A DNA stretch of 49,888 nucleotides from NCBI GenBank assembly GCA_030612005.1, contig JAUWOU010000008.1:1-49888 (forward strand), read 5' to 3'. Below the pieces are notes generated by a model, which was given only the letters and a program-made list of their open reading frames with translations, was not told the DNA's origin and did no database searches. Positions 9,340 to 17,841 of the stretch are shown one piece after another. Positions within the stretch are counted from its first letter, which is position 1, and every line of letters begins with the position of its first letter. The position numbers and the translations under genes were made by a program. The DNA comes from Candidatus Thorarchaeota archaeon. Lineage in GTDB: Archaea; Asgardarchaeota; Thorarchaeia; Thorarchaeales; Thorarchaeaceae.

Positions 9340-11212
9340 AAAACACTTTACAAATTTCGATGGCGCATTCGATGGTAGATTAGCGAGGGTTATTCCCATT
9401 GCTGCAAATTACACATCAGAGTGGGCAGGTTCAGCAGCAAGGTATGATTGTCGAATTAAGATTCGATACAACAAGGAACTCATGGCACAATTAGAAGAAG
9501 GGATGCTTCTTGCGGTCAAGAATTTCAAGGGGCAATCAAAGAAATCAGCCAAAGAGGGAATTGAACGATACACCGTCATGGTAATTAGTAAGGTTTGGCC
9601 ACTCCACTATGGACTTGGTGGGCTTAGTGATAGTCACTACTATCCTATGCAAATGGAAATAATAGAACAATCTGTACCAGACTGGTCTACAGATGACCAA
9701 TCAACCATGTTGGTTCATCTGGCTGCAATTCCAATAAATTATGATATAGTCTTTAATTCTAAAGGAGAAACAGAATTCAGGAAAGGTTTCTCATATCCGC
9801 TCCTTGGGGAAGAAGTCTTTGTAATCAATATGAAGACAGTCGATGAAATATACAATTCAAAGGTCAAAGATGCCATTGGTTTCAAGAGCAAAACATCGGT
9901 CCAAGATCCTAAGAAAGATCCCAGGGTAGGAACCCTTAGAATGTTTTTGGAATCAGATGAACAAGTCCCTATTTATGTTGACCTTCACAAACTAGTTAGA
10001 TATCATTTTGGAGTATTCTCCTTCACTGGTGGAGGTAAAAGCAATCTGCTCGCAAATCTGTTCAGAAGAATACTATACCATACAAAGGATACAAAAATTG
10101 TCATCTTTGATATTAGCTGTGAATATCCATTTCTCATTAGTGATATATTTTCAGATCCCAAGATTCCAGGAAAAATAATACTTGAAGAAGAAGCCAATTC
10201 TCCTGAAGAGTTTGCACGATCCATTGTTAAACCTCGTGACTTTGAAGATGATGATAGAGCTAATGAAGTGCTGAAGAAATTGTTTAAGGATGACCATGTT
10301 ACTCATTACAACCAGTCACTAACTCAAATTCCAACTTATGGCAGTGTGCTTCAAGAGATTCAAGATATGAGGTCTGGTCAAGGTTTAGATAAACCTCATT
10401 ATATTCAAGCAATTGAAGAAACGTTAGATTTTGTAAATGATTGGATTGAAGATAATAATAAGATAAATAGTGATATCGTAGATGAAAATTTCATCGATCA
10501 ATTTGCAACTAAAGCAAAAACTGCAGCTGAGAGTTTTAGTGTTCATTCAAGTTCTGGAGTTTATGCTTGGGCTACAACGCGTAGCAGTCTTAAACGCAAT
10601 TTGGCAAGAGGCCAGAAAGCAACTAAAACAGGTGTAACAATCAAAGATATTCTGAAAATGTTATCGGGTCCAGAGCGAGTCATTTGTATATCAATGGCAG
10701 ATCCGGATGTACTTCGCGAGCTTGTCATAAAATTGACTGGAGCTGCTCTCAAGTATCGAAAAAGGAAATTTGAGATTAAACCTCAAATCCTCTTTGTTTT
10801 CGATGAAGCACAAGAATTCATACCTAGCAATCCAAGAGGTCTAACAGAACGTTGCAGTAATGCAGTGGAACGTCTACTAAGACAAGGAAGAAAATACGGT
10901 TTAGGGGGAGCTATTGCAACTCAGAGAATTGCGTACCTGAATACGAATATCATGCAACAGCTTCATACATTCTTTGTTGGCACACTACCGAGACCCTACG
11001 ATAGAACTGTTGTGAGTAGCTCATTCCAAATCGACCTTAGTATACTTGACAAGACACTTGAATTTCCTCCGGGGTCATGGCTACTCTCAAGCTATATCGC
11101 CACAGGTCTTGATAACGTACCTGTCTTCGTTAAGGCAGACAACTCAGAAGACACTCTAAAGGAACACATTGACAGAGTGTTGAAGCAACCAACAAAAACT
11201 TCAACCAAGTGA
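9314..11212 (+). CDS. herA: HerA-type hexameric DNA translocase
   Basis: 632 residues. The N-terminal 190 residues fit a HAS-barrel. The FtsK/HerA ATPase core follows: Walker A FTGGGKSN near residues 237-245, Walker B ILFVFDEAQEF near 490-500, then RLLRQGRKYGLGGAIATQR typical of HerA. HerA forms a DNA-pumping ring that binds and stimulates NurA. The ATG at 9314 has a strong AGGAGAT site six bases upstream and overlaps the end of nurA by 26 bases. No mre11 or rad50 lies in the window, whereas they flank herA-nurA in many archaea. Ends 4 bases from the convergent GTP cyclohydrolase gene. Confidence 0.92.
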   Translation: MSNQEELHKKHFTNFDGAFDGRLARVIPIAANYTSEWAGSAARYDCRIKIRYNKELMAQLEEGMLLAVKNFKGQSKKSAKEGIERYTVMVISKVWPLHYGLGGLSDSHYYPMQMEIIEQSVPDWSTDDQSTMLVHLAAIPINYDIVFNSKGETEFRKGFSYPLLGEEVFVINMKTVDEIYNSKVKDAIGFKSKTSVQDPKKDPRVGTLRMFLESDEQVPIYVDLHKLVRYHFGVFSFTGGGKSNLLANLFRRILYHTKDTKIVIFDISCEYPFLISDIFSDPKIPGKIILEEEANSPEEFARSIVKPRDFEDDDRANEVLKKLFKDDHVTHYNQSLTQIPTYGSVLQEIQDMRSGQGLDKPHYIQAIEETLDFVNDWIEDNNKINSDIVDENFIDQFATKAKTAAESFSVHSSSGVYAWATTRSSLKRNLARGQKATKTGVTIKDILKMLSGPERVICISMADPDVLRELVIKLTGAALKYRKRKFEIKPQILFVFDEAQEFIPSNPRGLTERCSNAVERLLRQGRKYGLGGAIATQRIAYLNTNIMQQLHTFFVGTLPRPYDRTVVSSSFQIDLSILDKTLEFPPGSWLLSSYIATGLDNVPVFVKADNSEDTLKEHIDRVLKQPTKTSTK

Positions 11213-11216
11213 TGAA

Positions 11217-11945
11217 CTATCTCGAATCTTTGCTCATTCGATCAGCCATCTCTTTGATGGTTTTAACATCCCTAGTATCAGAGAGGTTCCCCAATAGATG
11301 TCCAGACCTTGCAGCCTTGGTTTCTAGATAAGCTCGGCTGTGTTCAGATGGTTCGATGATCAATGGTAGTCGTTCGTCAATCGTTATTCCAGCTGACATT
11401 AATTGCTGTATCTTTTCGGGATTATTTGTAAGTAATTTGATTGACTTAACTTTGAGATTCTTGAGACAATTAGCAGCAATCCCATAATCCCTTTCGTCAG
11501 GCTGATAACCTAAGTGAATATTCGCATCTATTGTGTCCAAGCCCTGGTCTTGTAGAGCATATGCCTTGATTTTCTCTGTGAGACCAATGTTCCTACCTTC
11601 TTGACGTAGGTAGAGCACAATCCCAGTCCCTTCTTTTTCAATAATCTTGAGTGACTCTAACAATTGATCCCTGCAATCGCATCTTTTACTTCCCATCACA
11701 TCTCCAGTGAGACATTCAGAGTGTACACGAGTCACTACTCCCGCTTTATCAACTACATCGCCCTTGATGATTGCAGTATGTTCTTTTTGATCGCACGGAC
11801 TGACGAATCCACATATCTGAAACTCTCCAAATCTACTTGGGAGATCAGCAACTGCAACCAGTTGTACACAGCATTCATCAGTTACACATACCTGTGCCTC
11901 ACTTGTATCAAGGAGCATCTCTATCTGTTCTGTGGAAAGTTTCAT
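11217..11945 (-). CDS. ribA: GTP cyclohydrolase II (riboflavin synthesis)
   Basis: 242 residues. It opens GTP to 2,5-diamino-6-ribosylamino-pyrimidinone phosphate plus formate and pyrophosphate, the first step to riboflavin and, in archaea, also to F420's deazaflavin branch via the same pathway intermediates. Zinc ligands are C78, C89 and C91 (SECLTGDVMGSKRCDC). Further signatures are LYLRQEGRNIGLTEKI, AYALQDQGLDT, DERDYGIA and LLTNNPEKI. The protein lacks the DHBP synthase domain that many bacteria fuse to it. Most archaea use the unrelated type III enzyme, so this points to a bacterial-type gene by ancient or lateral transfer. Divergent from the FrhB-like gene, whose product should need flavin and F420. 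Confidence 0.95.
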   Translation of the reverse strand: MKLSTEQIEMLLDTSEAQVCVTDECCVQLVAVADLPSRFGEFQICGFVSPCDQKEHTAIIKGDVVDKAGVVTRVHSECLTGDVMGSKRCDCRDQLLESLKIIEKEGTGIVLYLRQEGRNIGLTEKIKAYALQDQGLDTIDANIHLGYQPDERDYGIAANCLKNLKVKSIKLLTNNPEKIQQLMSAGITIDERLPLIIEPSEHSRAYLETKAARSGHLLGNLSDTRDVKTIKEMADRMSKDSR

Positions 11946-12063
11946 CTTAACTCGTCTCTCTCGTGTGCTATCCCTCTAGGCGTATTTATCTATGCCTTTA
12001 GTTATTATGCTGTTACTAAATATGAGGAGTAACGTAACGAATTTGATAAAATGGTGAATACTA

Positions 12064-13131
12064 ATGACCCTAGACTATAACTCTACAGTTGACAAGATCC
12101 AGAGCGTGCTCAAAGAAAAGACAAAGCGATACGCTTTCAAAAAATTGGAGCGAGAGGTCATCAAAACAGGAGCATGTGTTGAGTGTGGCTCATGTGTTGA
12201 AGCTTGTCCTGTCGATGCAATTTCTGGAAACCGCGTTGAGAATCAATATGTGCCAACTCTAACAGGCGATTGTACTTCTTGTGGCATTTGTTATGCGATG
12301 TGCCCACGGGCGTTTGCAATTCAGGACACCTTGATCGGGAACGTCAAGAGTGCTTGGAAGGTGAGATCTCTAGGAGATCATCACCGGCAAGATGGAGGTG
12401 CAGTTACAGCATTTCTTGAATACATGCTTGATAAAAAAATGATAGAAGCAGCAGTAGTAGCATGTCAGACGCCTGATATCCCATGGTTACCTGAGGCAAA
12501 AAGAGTGACCAGCAAAGAACAACTATACGATTGTGGGGGAACTATCTATACCCATGCTCCAGTTGTTTCTGAGATGATCAAGGGTTTCAAGGAGGGTCTC
12601 TCGAAGCAAGCAATTGTAGGAATGGCATGTAATATTGACGCCATCGAAAGAATGGAGTCACACGTAGCAGGTTTCTTCTCAGTAAATACTGCTGCTAGTG
12701 TTTTCAAGATTAGTCTCTTCTGTATGGAATCCTTCGATTACTCATCCCTTTCAAAATTCCTGAAGGATGACGGGATCAAAATTCAAGATGTCAAACACGT
12801 AGCAATTACAGCCGGTCAATTTATCGTCAGTATGGAAAGTGGCGATAAAAGCTGGCCGATCAAAGAATTGGACCCAGCTGCCTCTAGTTCATGCGCATAT
12901 TGTCAGGATTTCACTGGAATAAGCTCAGATCTATCATGTGGCAATATTGGTTCAGATGAGGGATGGACTACGGTATTGGTTCGTACCGCGACAGGAGAAA
13001 AAGTACTGAAAGGAGCCTTGAAAGCAGGTATTATTGAGGCAGAAGAACTCGAACCTAAAGCAGTTCGTATAGTAGCAAATTCAGCTCGCTTCAAGAAAAA
13101 CAAATTCTACAAACTTGCAGCTCCACATTGA
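12064..13131 (+). CDS. FrhB/FpoF-family F420-linked iron-sulfur flavoprotein
   Basis: 355 residues. Two ferredoxin-type 4Fe-4S motifs lie at the N-terminus (C38, C41, C44, C48 and C70, C73, C76, C80, each ending CP). The FrhB_FdhB N- and C-domains follow, with RQDGGAVTAFLEY, the Cys/Gly motif YDCGGTIYTHA and the late block CAYCQDFTG...SCGNIGSDEGW. Family members bind FAD or FMN and pass electrons between F420 and iron-sulfur partners (hydrogenase, formate dehydrogenase, Fpo). No partner subunit is adjacent, so the electron partner is unknown; a free ferredoxin:F420 oxidoreductase is a fair guess. Start ATG 12064 has GGTGA six bases upstream. Divergent from ribA across 118 bases. Confidence 0.9.
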   Translation: MTLDYNSTVDKIQSVLKEKTKRYAFKKLEREVIKTGACVECGSCVEACPVDAISGNRVENQYVPTLTGDCTSCGICYAMCPRAFAIQDTLIGNVKSAWKVRSLGDHHRQDGGAVTAFLEYMLDKKMIEAAVVACQTPDIPWLPEAKRVTSKEQLYDCGGTIYTHAPVVSEMIKGFKEGLSKQAIVGMACNIDAIERMESHVAGFFSVNTAASVFKISLFCMESFDYSSLSKFLKDDGIKIQDVKHVAITAGQFIVSMESGDKSWPIKELDPAASSSCAYCQDFTGISSDLSCGNIGSDEGWTTVLVRTATGEKVLKGALKAGIIEAEELEPKAVRIVANSARFKKNKFYKLAAPH

Positions 13132-13148
13132 TTAGGATGAAACAGATA

Positions 13149-13174
13149 CTTGGTGAGAACTTCTTCTCACCAAG
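13149..13174. terminator. Perfect 11-bp hairpin between convergent genes
   Basis: CTTGGTGAGAA (13149-13159), a four-base CTTC loop, then TTCTCACCAAG (13164-13174). It lies midway between the stop of the FrhB-like gene (13131) and the stop of the surface protein (13183), so it can act on transcripts from both sides. There is no long T-run after it. Confidence 0.6.
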
Positions 13175-13182
13175 CAACCAAT

Positions 13183-14931
13183 CTATTTCTTAGATTTATA
13201 GTACAGAACGATAAATACTACGAGTGACAAACCACCAAGTAAACCGATAATTCCGTATACGAATGTTGGGAATCCTTGGTAACTCATTAACGTAACTGTA
13301 ACATTAGTCCATTCAATGAGTTCAGTATTCTGTTGTGATGAGTTATCAGTTGCAGAAATCCTAAACCAAACAACTACTCCATATGAATACTCACCAAGAT
13401 CGGCAGCAAAGAAGTCAGTTATTTCAGAAGAGGTCATACTCGAGGTTTCAGATTCGAATGTATCACTCTCAGGGTCACCTACACCCCATTCAATTGTGAT
13501 GTCAGTAATCATATTGAGATCCCAGACATAAGCCTGAACGGTCAGATTGTTTGTTGTCTGCGAGGTCAATGACTGGAGTACATATACTTCTTTAATGAGT
13601 GGAAAGTGAATATCAATGGTCACTTCAACATGAATTATTACAGAGGCATTGAATCCAAAGAAGTCACCTAAGGTCATATTGTAATCATGAATACCAACAT
13701 CAAGCCCGTCAACATCAATAGTGAAATTCTCACCTCGCCAGGTTCCATTCATCAATACGGTGCCATCTAAAGTGAGATTATAGAATAACGGATTATTCTC
13801 TTCAATGTTGAAAGTTATGTTGTAACCTGTGTAGCCTTCCTCGTATTCTACATCTTCAGCTGCATCAATGATTGGTGCTCTGATATCGGGGTAAATTCTT
13901 ACATATACTGAATCCGATGTAGTTTGATTGAAGATATCAAAAGCGGTAAAGACAAAGGTGTAGTTTCCTAAGTGTATATCATTCAATGAAATACTGATGT
14001 CTCCACCATCAGGATCAACAAATGTCCAAACAGGTTGGGAAACGTTGCTGATTGGAATACTGTAATTTCCATAGAGAGTATCATTGAAATGAATAATCAC
14101 ATCAATAGAGTAATTCTTCGGATTGGAATCATATGCTTCCCAAAGAACTTCAAATCCAGTATCCCCAAACTCGAATGCTATGTCATCTGGTGATGAAATT
14201 GCAGGATTGGTACCATCAATTAGAACTGTCACATTGACACTACTTGATGCATTCCTTCCTGATGTATCATTGACAAAGAGCGTATAGAAATACCAGCGAC
14301 TTGCGTTTAGACCATCTACATTAATCACAATTTCTTTGTCACTCCAACTACCAGTTTCCATTACAGTGAAATTCGAAGTTGGCTCATTGGACTGTCTTGA
14401 TATATTATAGAAGTCTGGATTAGATTCAGTGATATTCCACTGGATTTCATTTCCAAAACTACCTTCTTCATATGTAATGTTTGCAGGTTGTTCAATAATT
14501 GGTCCAGTAACATCCTGGATGATACTAACAGTAGTTGTGATTGAAGCGGATTCCTCAGCTTGATTGAATACAGTTACAACAAAAGTGAATTCTTGTGGAA
14601 TGGAATCAATCAGATCCCTCGTATATAGATACACAAGATATACTGTAATCGAATCACCGTCCCAGAAACCACTATCATAATCAGACCCATCAATGGTGAC
14701 AGAATAGTTCTTTGGGTCTGCATCAAATGCATCATACTCGAGGGTTTCACCGACACTCCCATTCTCATACTCATAGAAGGTAAGACCTGTAATAGTAGGA
14801 GCAGCAAGCTCCATAGTAGTTGTTGGAGTGATTGAGAAGTTAGTATTGCTGACACTAATGACACATGGTGATAGAACAATGAAGGCCAGCATGAGTGCGA
14901 ATATGAAACGTCTATGATTTGAAGATAGCAT
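13183..14931 (-). CDS. Ig-repeat surface protein with signal peptide and C-terminal anchor
   Basis: 582 residues. A signal peptide (FIFALMLAFIVLSPCVISV) leads into four copies of a roughly 95-residue Ig-like unit. Each copy begins P-x-I then E-x-G and contains W/F and N-P-x-x-Y (for example ITYEEGSFGNEIQWNI and VEYEEGYTGYNITFNI), with YTLFVNDTSG-type edges. A divergent fifth domain precedes one membrane segment and a YYKSKK tail. Many N-x-S/T sequons suggest N-glycosylation. The same plan is used by the protein at 47329-49269. Likely role: adhesin or cell-envelope scaffold; no enzyme motif is visible. The start at 14931 lies about 58 bases after a clear TATA box at 14989-15000. Confidence 0.85.
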   Translation of the reverse strand: MLSSNHRRFIFALMLAFIVLSPCVISVSNTNFSITPTTTMELAAPTITGLTFYEYENGSVGETLEYDAFDADPKNYSVTIDGSDYDSGFWDGDSITVYLVYLYTRDLIDSIPQEFTFVVTVFNQAEESASITTTVSIIQDVTGPIIEQPANITYEEGSFGNEIQWNITESNPDFYNISRQSNEPTSNFTVMETGSWSDKEIVINVDGLNASRWYFYTLFVNDTSGRNASSSVNVTVLIDGTNPAISSPDDIAFEFGDTGFEVLWEAYDSNPKNYSIDVIIHFNDTLYGNYSIPISNVSQPVWTFVDPDGGDISISLNDIHLGNYTFVFTAFDIFNQTTSDSVYVRIYPDIRAPIIDAAEDVEYEEGYTGYNITFNIEENNPLFYNLTLDGTVLMNGTWRGENFTIDVDGLDVGIHDYNMTLGDFFGFNASVIIHVEVTIDIHFPLIKEVYVLQSLTSQTTNNLTVQAYVWDLNMITDITIEWGVGDPESDTFESETSSMTSSEITDFFAADLGEYSYGVVVWFRISATDNSSQQNTELIEWTNVTVTLMSYQGFPTFVYGIIGLLGGLSLVVFIVLYYKSKK

Positions 14932-14988
14932 CTATGAAACATCCTGTGTGTCAATTTACACGTAATGAAAGGTCGAACTTCAGAGTTG

Positions 14989-15000
14989 AGTTTTATACTC
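14989..15000 (-). promoter_or_regulatory. TATA box of the Ig-repeat surface protein
   Basis: On the minus strand this reads GAGTATAAAACT, about 58 bases before the ATG at 14931, giving a leader of roughly 35 bases. The identical 12 bases occur at 23606-23617. The remainder of 14932-15130 also holds an inverted repeat AGATACC/GGTATCT (15012-15018 and 15037-15043) in front of the plus-strand gene; its role is unknown. Confidence 0.5.
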
Positions 15001-15130
15001 TTCGGTGAGCGAGATACCTAACAGTAAGAACTAAAGGGTATCTATGTAGAACATGTTGATACGAACAGATGATACAGAAAAGCTAAGACTTTCTCTGTAT
15101 AGGACACATTTGACGTAGGGGACACACATC

Positions 15131-16051
15131 GTGCCAAAGGCAATCTTCTCTATATGGTGGGACGACCGTCTTGGACCAATGGTTGGTCGGTCATATCCTG
15201 AAACTACTACACTCACGAGTGAGGAAGCTGTTACAATCTTTATGGGACATGGAGTCAACCAAGACTCTGAGATTGGTTATTCCAAAATACGGATTGGTCT
15301 TGTAATCTCATTTATGCGCCCTCCGAACTGTTTAGGAATTCTTCTAAATGAAGGAGATAATAGTTCAGCTGTTGAACGTAATTTACTTCGGTTAGTTCCA
15401 CATGTCGATTTTAATAGCGATAGTTGGGATAAAGAACTGGAGAAGGCCTTCCTCGTTTTGCATGATCTTATGGATGAAACAAGTGGAGAAGAACTTCTAC
15501 TCAATCCAGGTGTTAAGCAGCTTGTTGGAGACCTTATTGAAAAAAGGATTGAATCAATTAAACCTAAACATGTCATGAAAGCTACTGTGAGATATCCAGA
15601 AGCTTATGCATCCCTTGGAAATGATGACGATGAAGTATCTAGGCTTCTCAAAGACTTGGAAGACGAAGAAGTGCTTGAATCAAGAACATATGGTCGTCGA
15701 GTTGAATGTCGTCAGTGTGGAAGTTCTGAACTCACAATAGAATTACTTTGTCCAAATTGTCAATCTGATGATATCCATAAGGTGTACACAGTCTTTTGTC
15801 CAAAGTGCAGCAATCAATTTCATGCAATAATTGCGGATGATCTTGCAGAAGTCACATGTTTAAGTTGCAAGCAACCAGTAAAGGTAAATGAACTAGCTGT
15901 GATCGATGTTGAACCTCTGTGCAATAAATGTGGGACAGCTTCAAATGATCCAAAAATTATTTTCAATTGTGCTACTTGTGGAAAGCAGTTAAAGGGGGCA
16001 GACCTTCTATCAGGCACAGGTCTTGCATACTATTTCAATAATGGCTCCTAG
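15131..16051 (+). CDS. Longin-like N-domain, winged helix and zinc-ribbon protein
   Basis: 306 residues. The start AIFSIWWDDRLGPMVGRSYP resembles the first strand-turn of longin/profilin-like domains (IxxWDxxxGP). A helical stretch (ELEKAFLVLHDLMDE) and a winged-helix-like section ending near residue 185 (SRLLKDLEDEEVLESRTYG) follow. The C-terminal third carries zinc-ribbon Cys pairs: CRQCG..CPNC, CPKC..CLSC and CNKCG..CATC. I do not know a characterised homologue. It may be an adaptor or transcription-linked protein joining a longin-type dimer interface to zinc ribbons (inference). Start is GTG with GGGGAC about nine bases upstream. It lies close to the longin/MinD operon at 17842-20847 but is separated by an opposite-strand gene. 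Confidence 0.7.
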   Translation: MPKAIFSIWWDDRLGPMVGRSYPETTTLTSEEAVTIFMGHGVNQDSEIGYSKIRIGLVISFMRPPNCLGILLNEGDNSSAVERNLLRLVPHVDFNSDSWDKELEKAFLVLHDLMDETSGEELLLNPGVKQLVGDLIEKRIESIKPKHVMKATVRYPEAYASLGNDDDEVSRLLKDLEDEEVLESRTYGRRVECRQCGSSELTIELLCPNCQSDDIHKVYTVFCPKCSNQFHAIIADDLAEVTCLSCKQPVKVNELAVIDVEPLCNKCGTASNDPKIIFNCATCGKQLKGADLLSGTGLAYYFNNGS

Positions 16052-16079
16052 TGGCACCTACACATTTGAAGGACAAACC

Positions 16080-16104
16080 CAAATAGAGAAACATTTTCTA
16101 TTTG
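16080..16104. terminator. AT-rich hairpin at convergent gene ends
   Basis: CAAATAGA (16080-16087) pairs with TCTATTTG (16097-16104), overlapping the stop codon of the minus-strand MFS/HhH gene. The plus-strand side is followed by T-rich sequence (TTGTTGTTCTTCTTC). A weak bidirectional terminator is likely. Confidence 0.4.
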
Positions 16105-17693
16105 TTGTTCTTCTTCATTTTTTTCTTTACAACTGATCTAGCATCTTTCAATATTTTTTCAGCTCGAGCTAGACTTAGACCTTCAACTTTTCGTGATAAT
16201 CTCGGTGCAGATTCTCCAGCCAGCTGTGCTGCAGATTCATAACCTGCAACCTTGAGTTTCCTCTCTAATGCACTACCAATTCCAGGCACACTGCGAAGAG
16301 GCAACGAATCTTTGAATTCCTCACCAAGTATCTCACTCATCTCATTATCACTTATTTCGGCACTGGCATCCATTATATCGATCTGACTTCTAATTGAGTC
16401 AAAATCATCAATCCCAACAAATGCATCCACAGTCTGTTTCACTTGCTTTTCATCAAAGTCAAGGGCAAGTTCTTCGACCTCAATTTCTCTACCTAATATT
16501 TCAGGCAATGGGCCAATTAGATATAGAGCGATTAGTGAAGATAGAATTGCAAATTGTCCTCCTACAGTAACAACGATATCAGGAACATCAAATAAAACAC
16601 CAAATACTGTTGCATTCAGGTCTAATGCCCAAAAGAGGGTCATATAGCCAAGAAAGAAGAACCAGATTAGTGAAAGTCTTAGTCCTTTTGTTCGTACAGG
16701 TCCTAGTTCAGGCCAAATCAGTAACAGACAGATACCGAGTAAGAAACCTTCAATGAATCGTTCAAAACTAAGAAGACCAACAAGTAGGATTGTTAGATTC
16801 GGGTCTAGGAAATATCCATTGTAAAAGGCAGATCCGAAGATTGTTAGTAAACCCATTAAAAGAAGAGTGAAACTGAATGTGGTCTTCCTTCCCCTTTTAT
16901 CAGCCATTAGTCCTGCAATCAATATTCCAGTGCAGAGAATGAGTGGTTCGTAAAGACCAAGACCAAGAAATTGACTTAGTGAAACAAATGATAAATCGTC
17001 AGCAAAGATTTCTTGGATGCTCAATTTCGTGACTGAATACCAGAGTAGATGAGAAGCCATGATGAAGACAGTTGGAATGAAATAACGCACAGGATTTCCT
17101 GAAACAGTAAGTGAAACCCTTGGTTGATTCCAAGGCTTTAATCCTAAAGAAATTACGATGGCTATGAAACTAATGATGGATGGGAGTATTGCACCATAAG
17201 GATCAGAGAAGATTGTACTCACGTCAATCATTGAGTATATCATTAGTAATAGGATCGATAGACTGAGAAAGAGCGCTACCGTTCGACCTCTATACTTGAC
17301 TACGACACTCTGTCCGAGACGAAGAATCCAAAGAACAAGAAGCGCAGATATTCCTACAAATGAAGAAATTACAAGAGCAAGGTTCAGTTCCTCAATACTT
17401 GTACTGAATTGTGGCAATATGCGGCAAATACCAATGATTGTCGGAACAGCTGACACGACATAAATTAGTGGGTCTAATCGCTTCACACGATCGGCAATGA
17501 GTCCAGTGAGTGGAAGAGTAAATACCGCAGCAAGAGAACCATATCCAAGGAGTCCATGATGTTCAAGCAAAGTCATGTCAAAGAGGGTTCCAGATATGAG
17601 ACCAAGAATAACATAGATGCATAATGCTAATGGAGCGGAAAATAGCAAGAATGTAATTACAGTCCTATATGGGAATTCTCGATACTCAAGCAT
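16098..17693 (-). CDS. MFS-like membrane protein with C-terminal helix-hairpin-helix domain
   Basis: 531 residues. About 12 membrane segments occupy residues 12-395, with MFS-type loops (GLIADRVKR after segment 2 and GLMADKRGRK in the second half). An acidic linker (about 400-455, EVEELALDFDEKQV) leads to a small soluble domain at about 465-520. That domain has the helix-hairpin-helix pattern SVPGIGSALERKLKVAGY, then AAQLAGESAPRLSRKV and LSLARAEKIL, followed by a Lys-rich tail. HhH domains of this type bind DNA or proteins, so their place on a transporter is odd. Start ATG 17693 has GGAG eight bases upstream. Divergent from the longin-like operon, sharing a 148-base promoter region. Transport substrate unknown. 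Confidence 0.82.
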   Translation of the reverse strand: MLEYREFPYRTVITFLLFSAPLALCIYVILGLISGTLFDMTLLEHHGLLGYGSLAAVFTLPLTGLIADRVKRLDPLIYVVSAVPTIIGICRILPQFSTSIEELNLALVISSFVGISALLVLWILRLGQSVVVKYRGRTVALFLSLSILLLMIYSMIDVSTIFSDPYGAILPSIISFIAIVISLGLKPWNQPRVSLTVSGNPVRYFIPTVFIMASHLLWYSVTKLSIQEIFADDLSFVSLSQFLGLGLYEPLILCTGILIAGLMADKRGRKTTFSFTLLLMGLLTIFGSAFYNGYFLDPNLTILLVGLLSFERFIEGFLLGICLLLIWPELGPVRTKGLRLSLIWFFFLGYMTLFWALDLNATVFGVLFDVPDIVVTVGGQFAILSSLIALYLIGPLPEILGREIEVEELALDFDEKQVKQTVDAFVGIDDFDSIRSQIDIMDASAEISDNEMSEILGEEFKDSLPLRSVPGIGSALERKLKVAGYESAAQLAGESAPRLSRKVEGLSLARAEKILKDARSVVKKKMKKNNK

Positions 17694-17810
17694 TTCTTTC
17701 GCTCCTTTAGTTCACGCAGATTAATCCCTATGATGACGGAATATGGATGTTTCGCCTATGACCCACGAGTGATTTGAAACTGTTCTAAGTATGTAGTGGT
17801 TATTTGCGAA

Positions 17811-17820
17811 TACTTAAAGA
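17811..17820 (+). promoter_or_regulatory. TATA box for the longin/MinD operon (leaderless)
   Basis: TACTTAAAGA is centred about 27 bases before the ATG at 17842, the spacing expected when transcription begins at or next to the start codon. No ribosome site precedes this ATG, in line with a leaderless message. The rest of 17694-17841 shows no gene. Confidence 0.5.
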
Positions 17821-17841
17821 GATTATAATTTTTAACTATAA

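Noticed and set aside
13149-13174. Perfect inverted repeat as a transposon end
   Set aside because: There is one copy only, with a 4-base loop and no duplication; its place between convergent stops fits a terminator.
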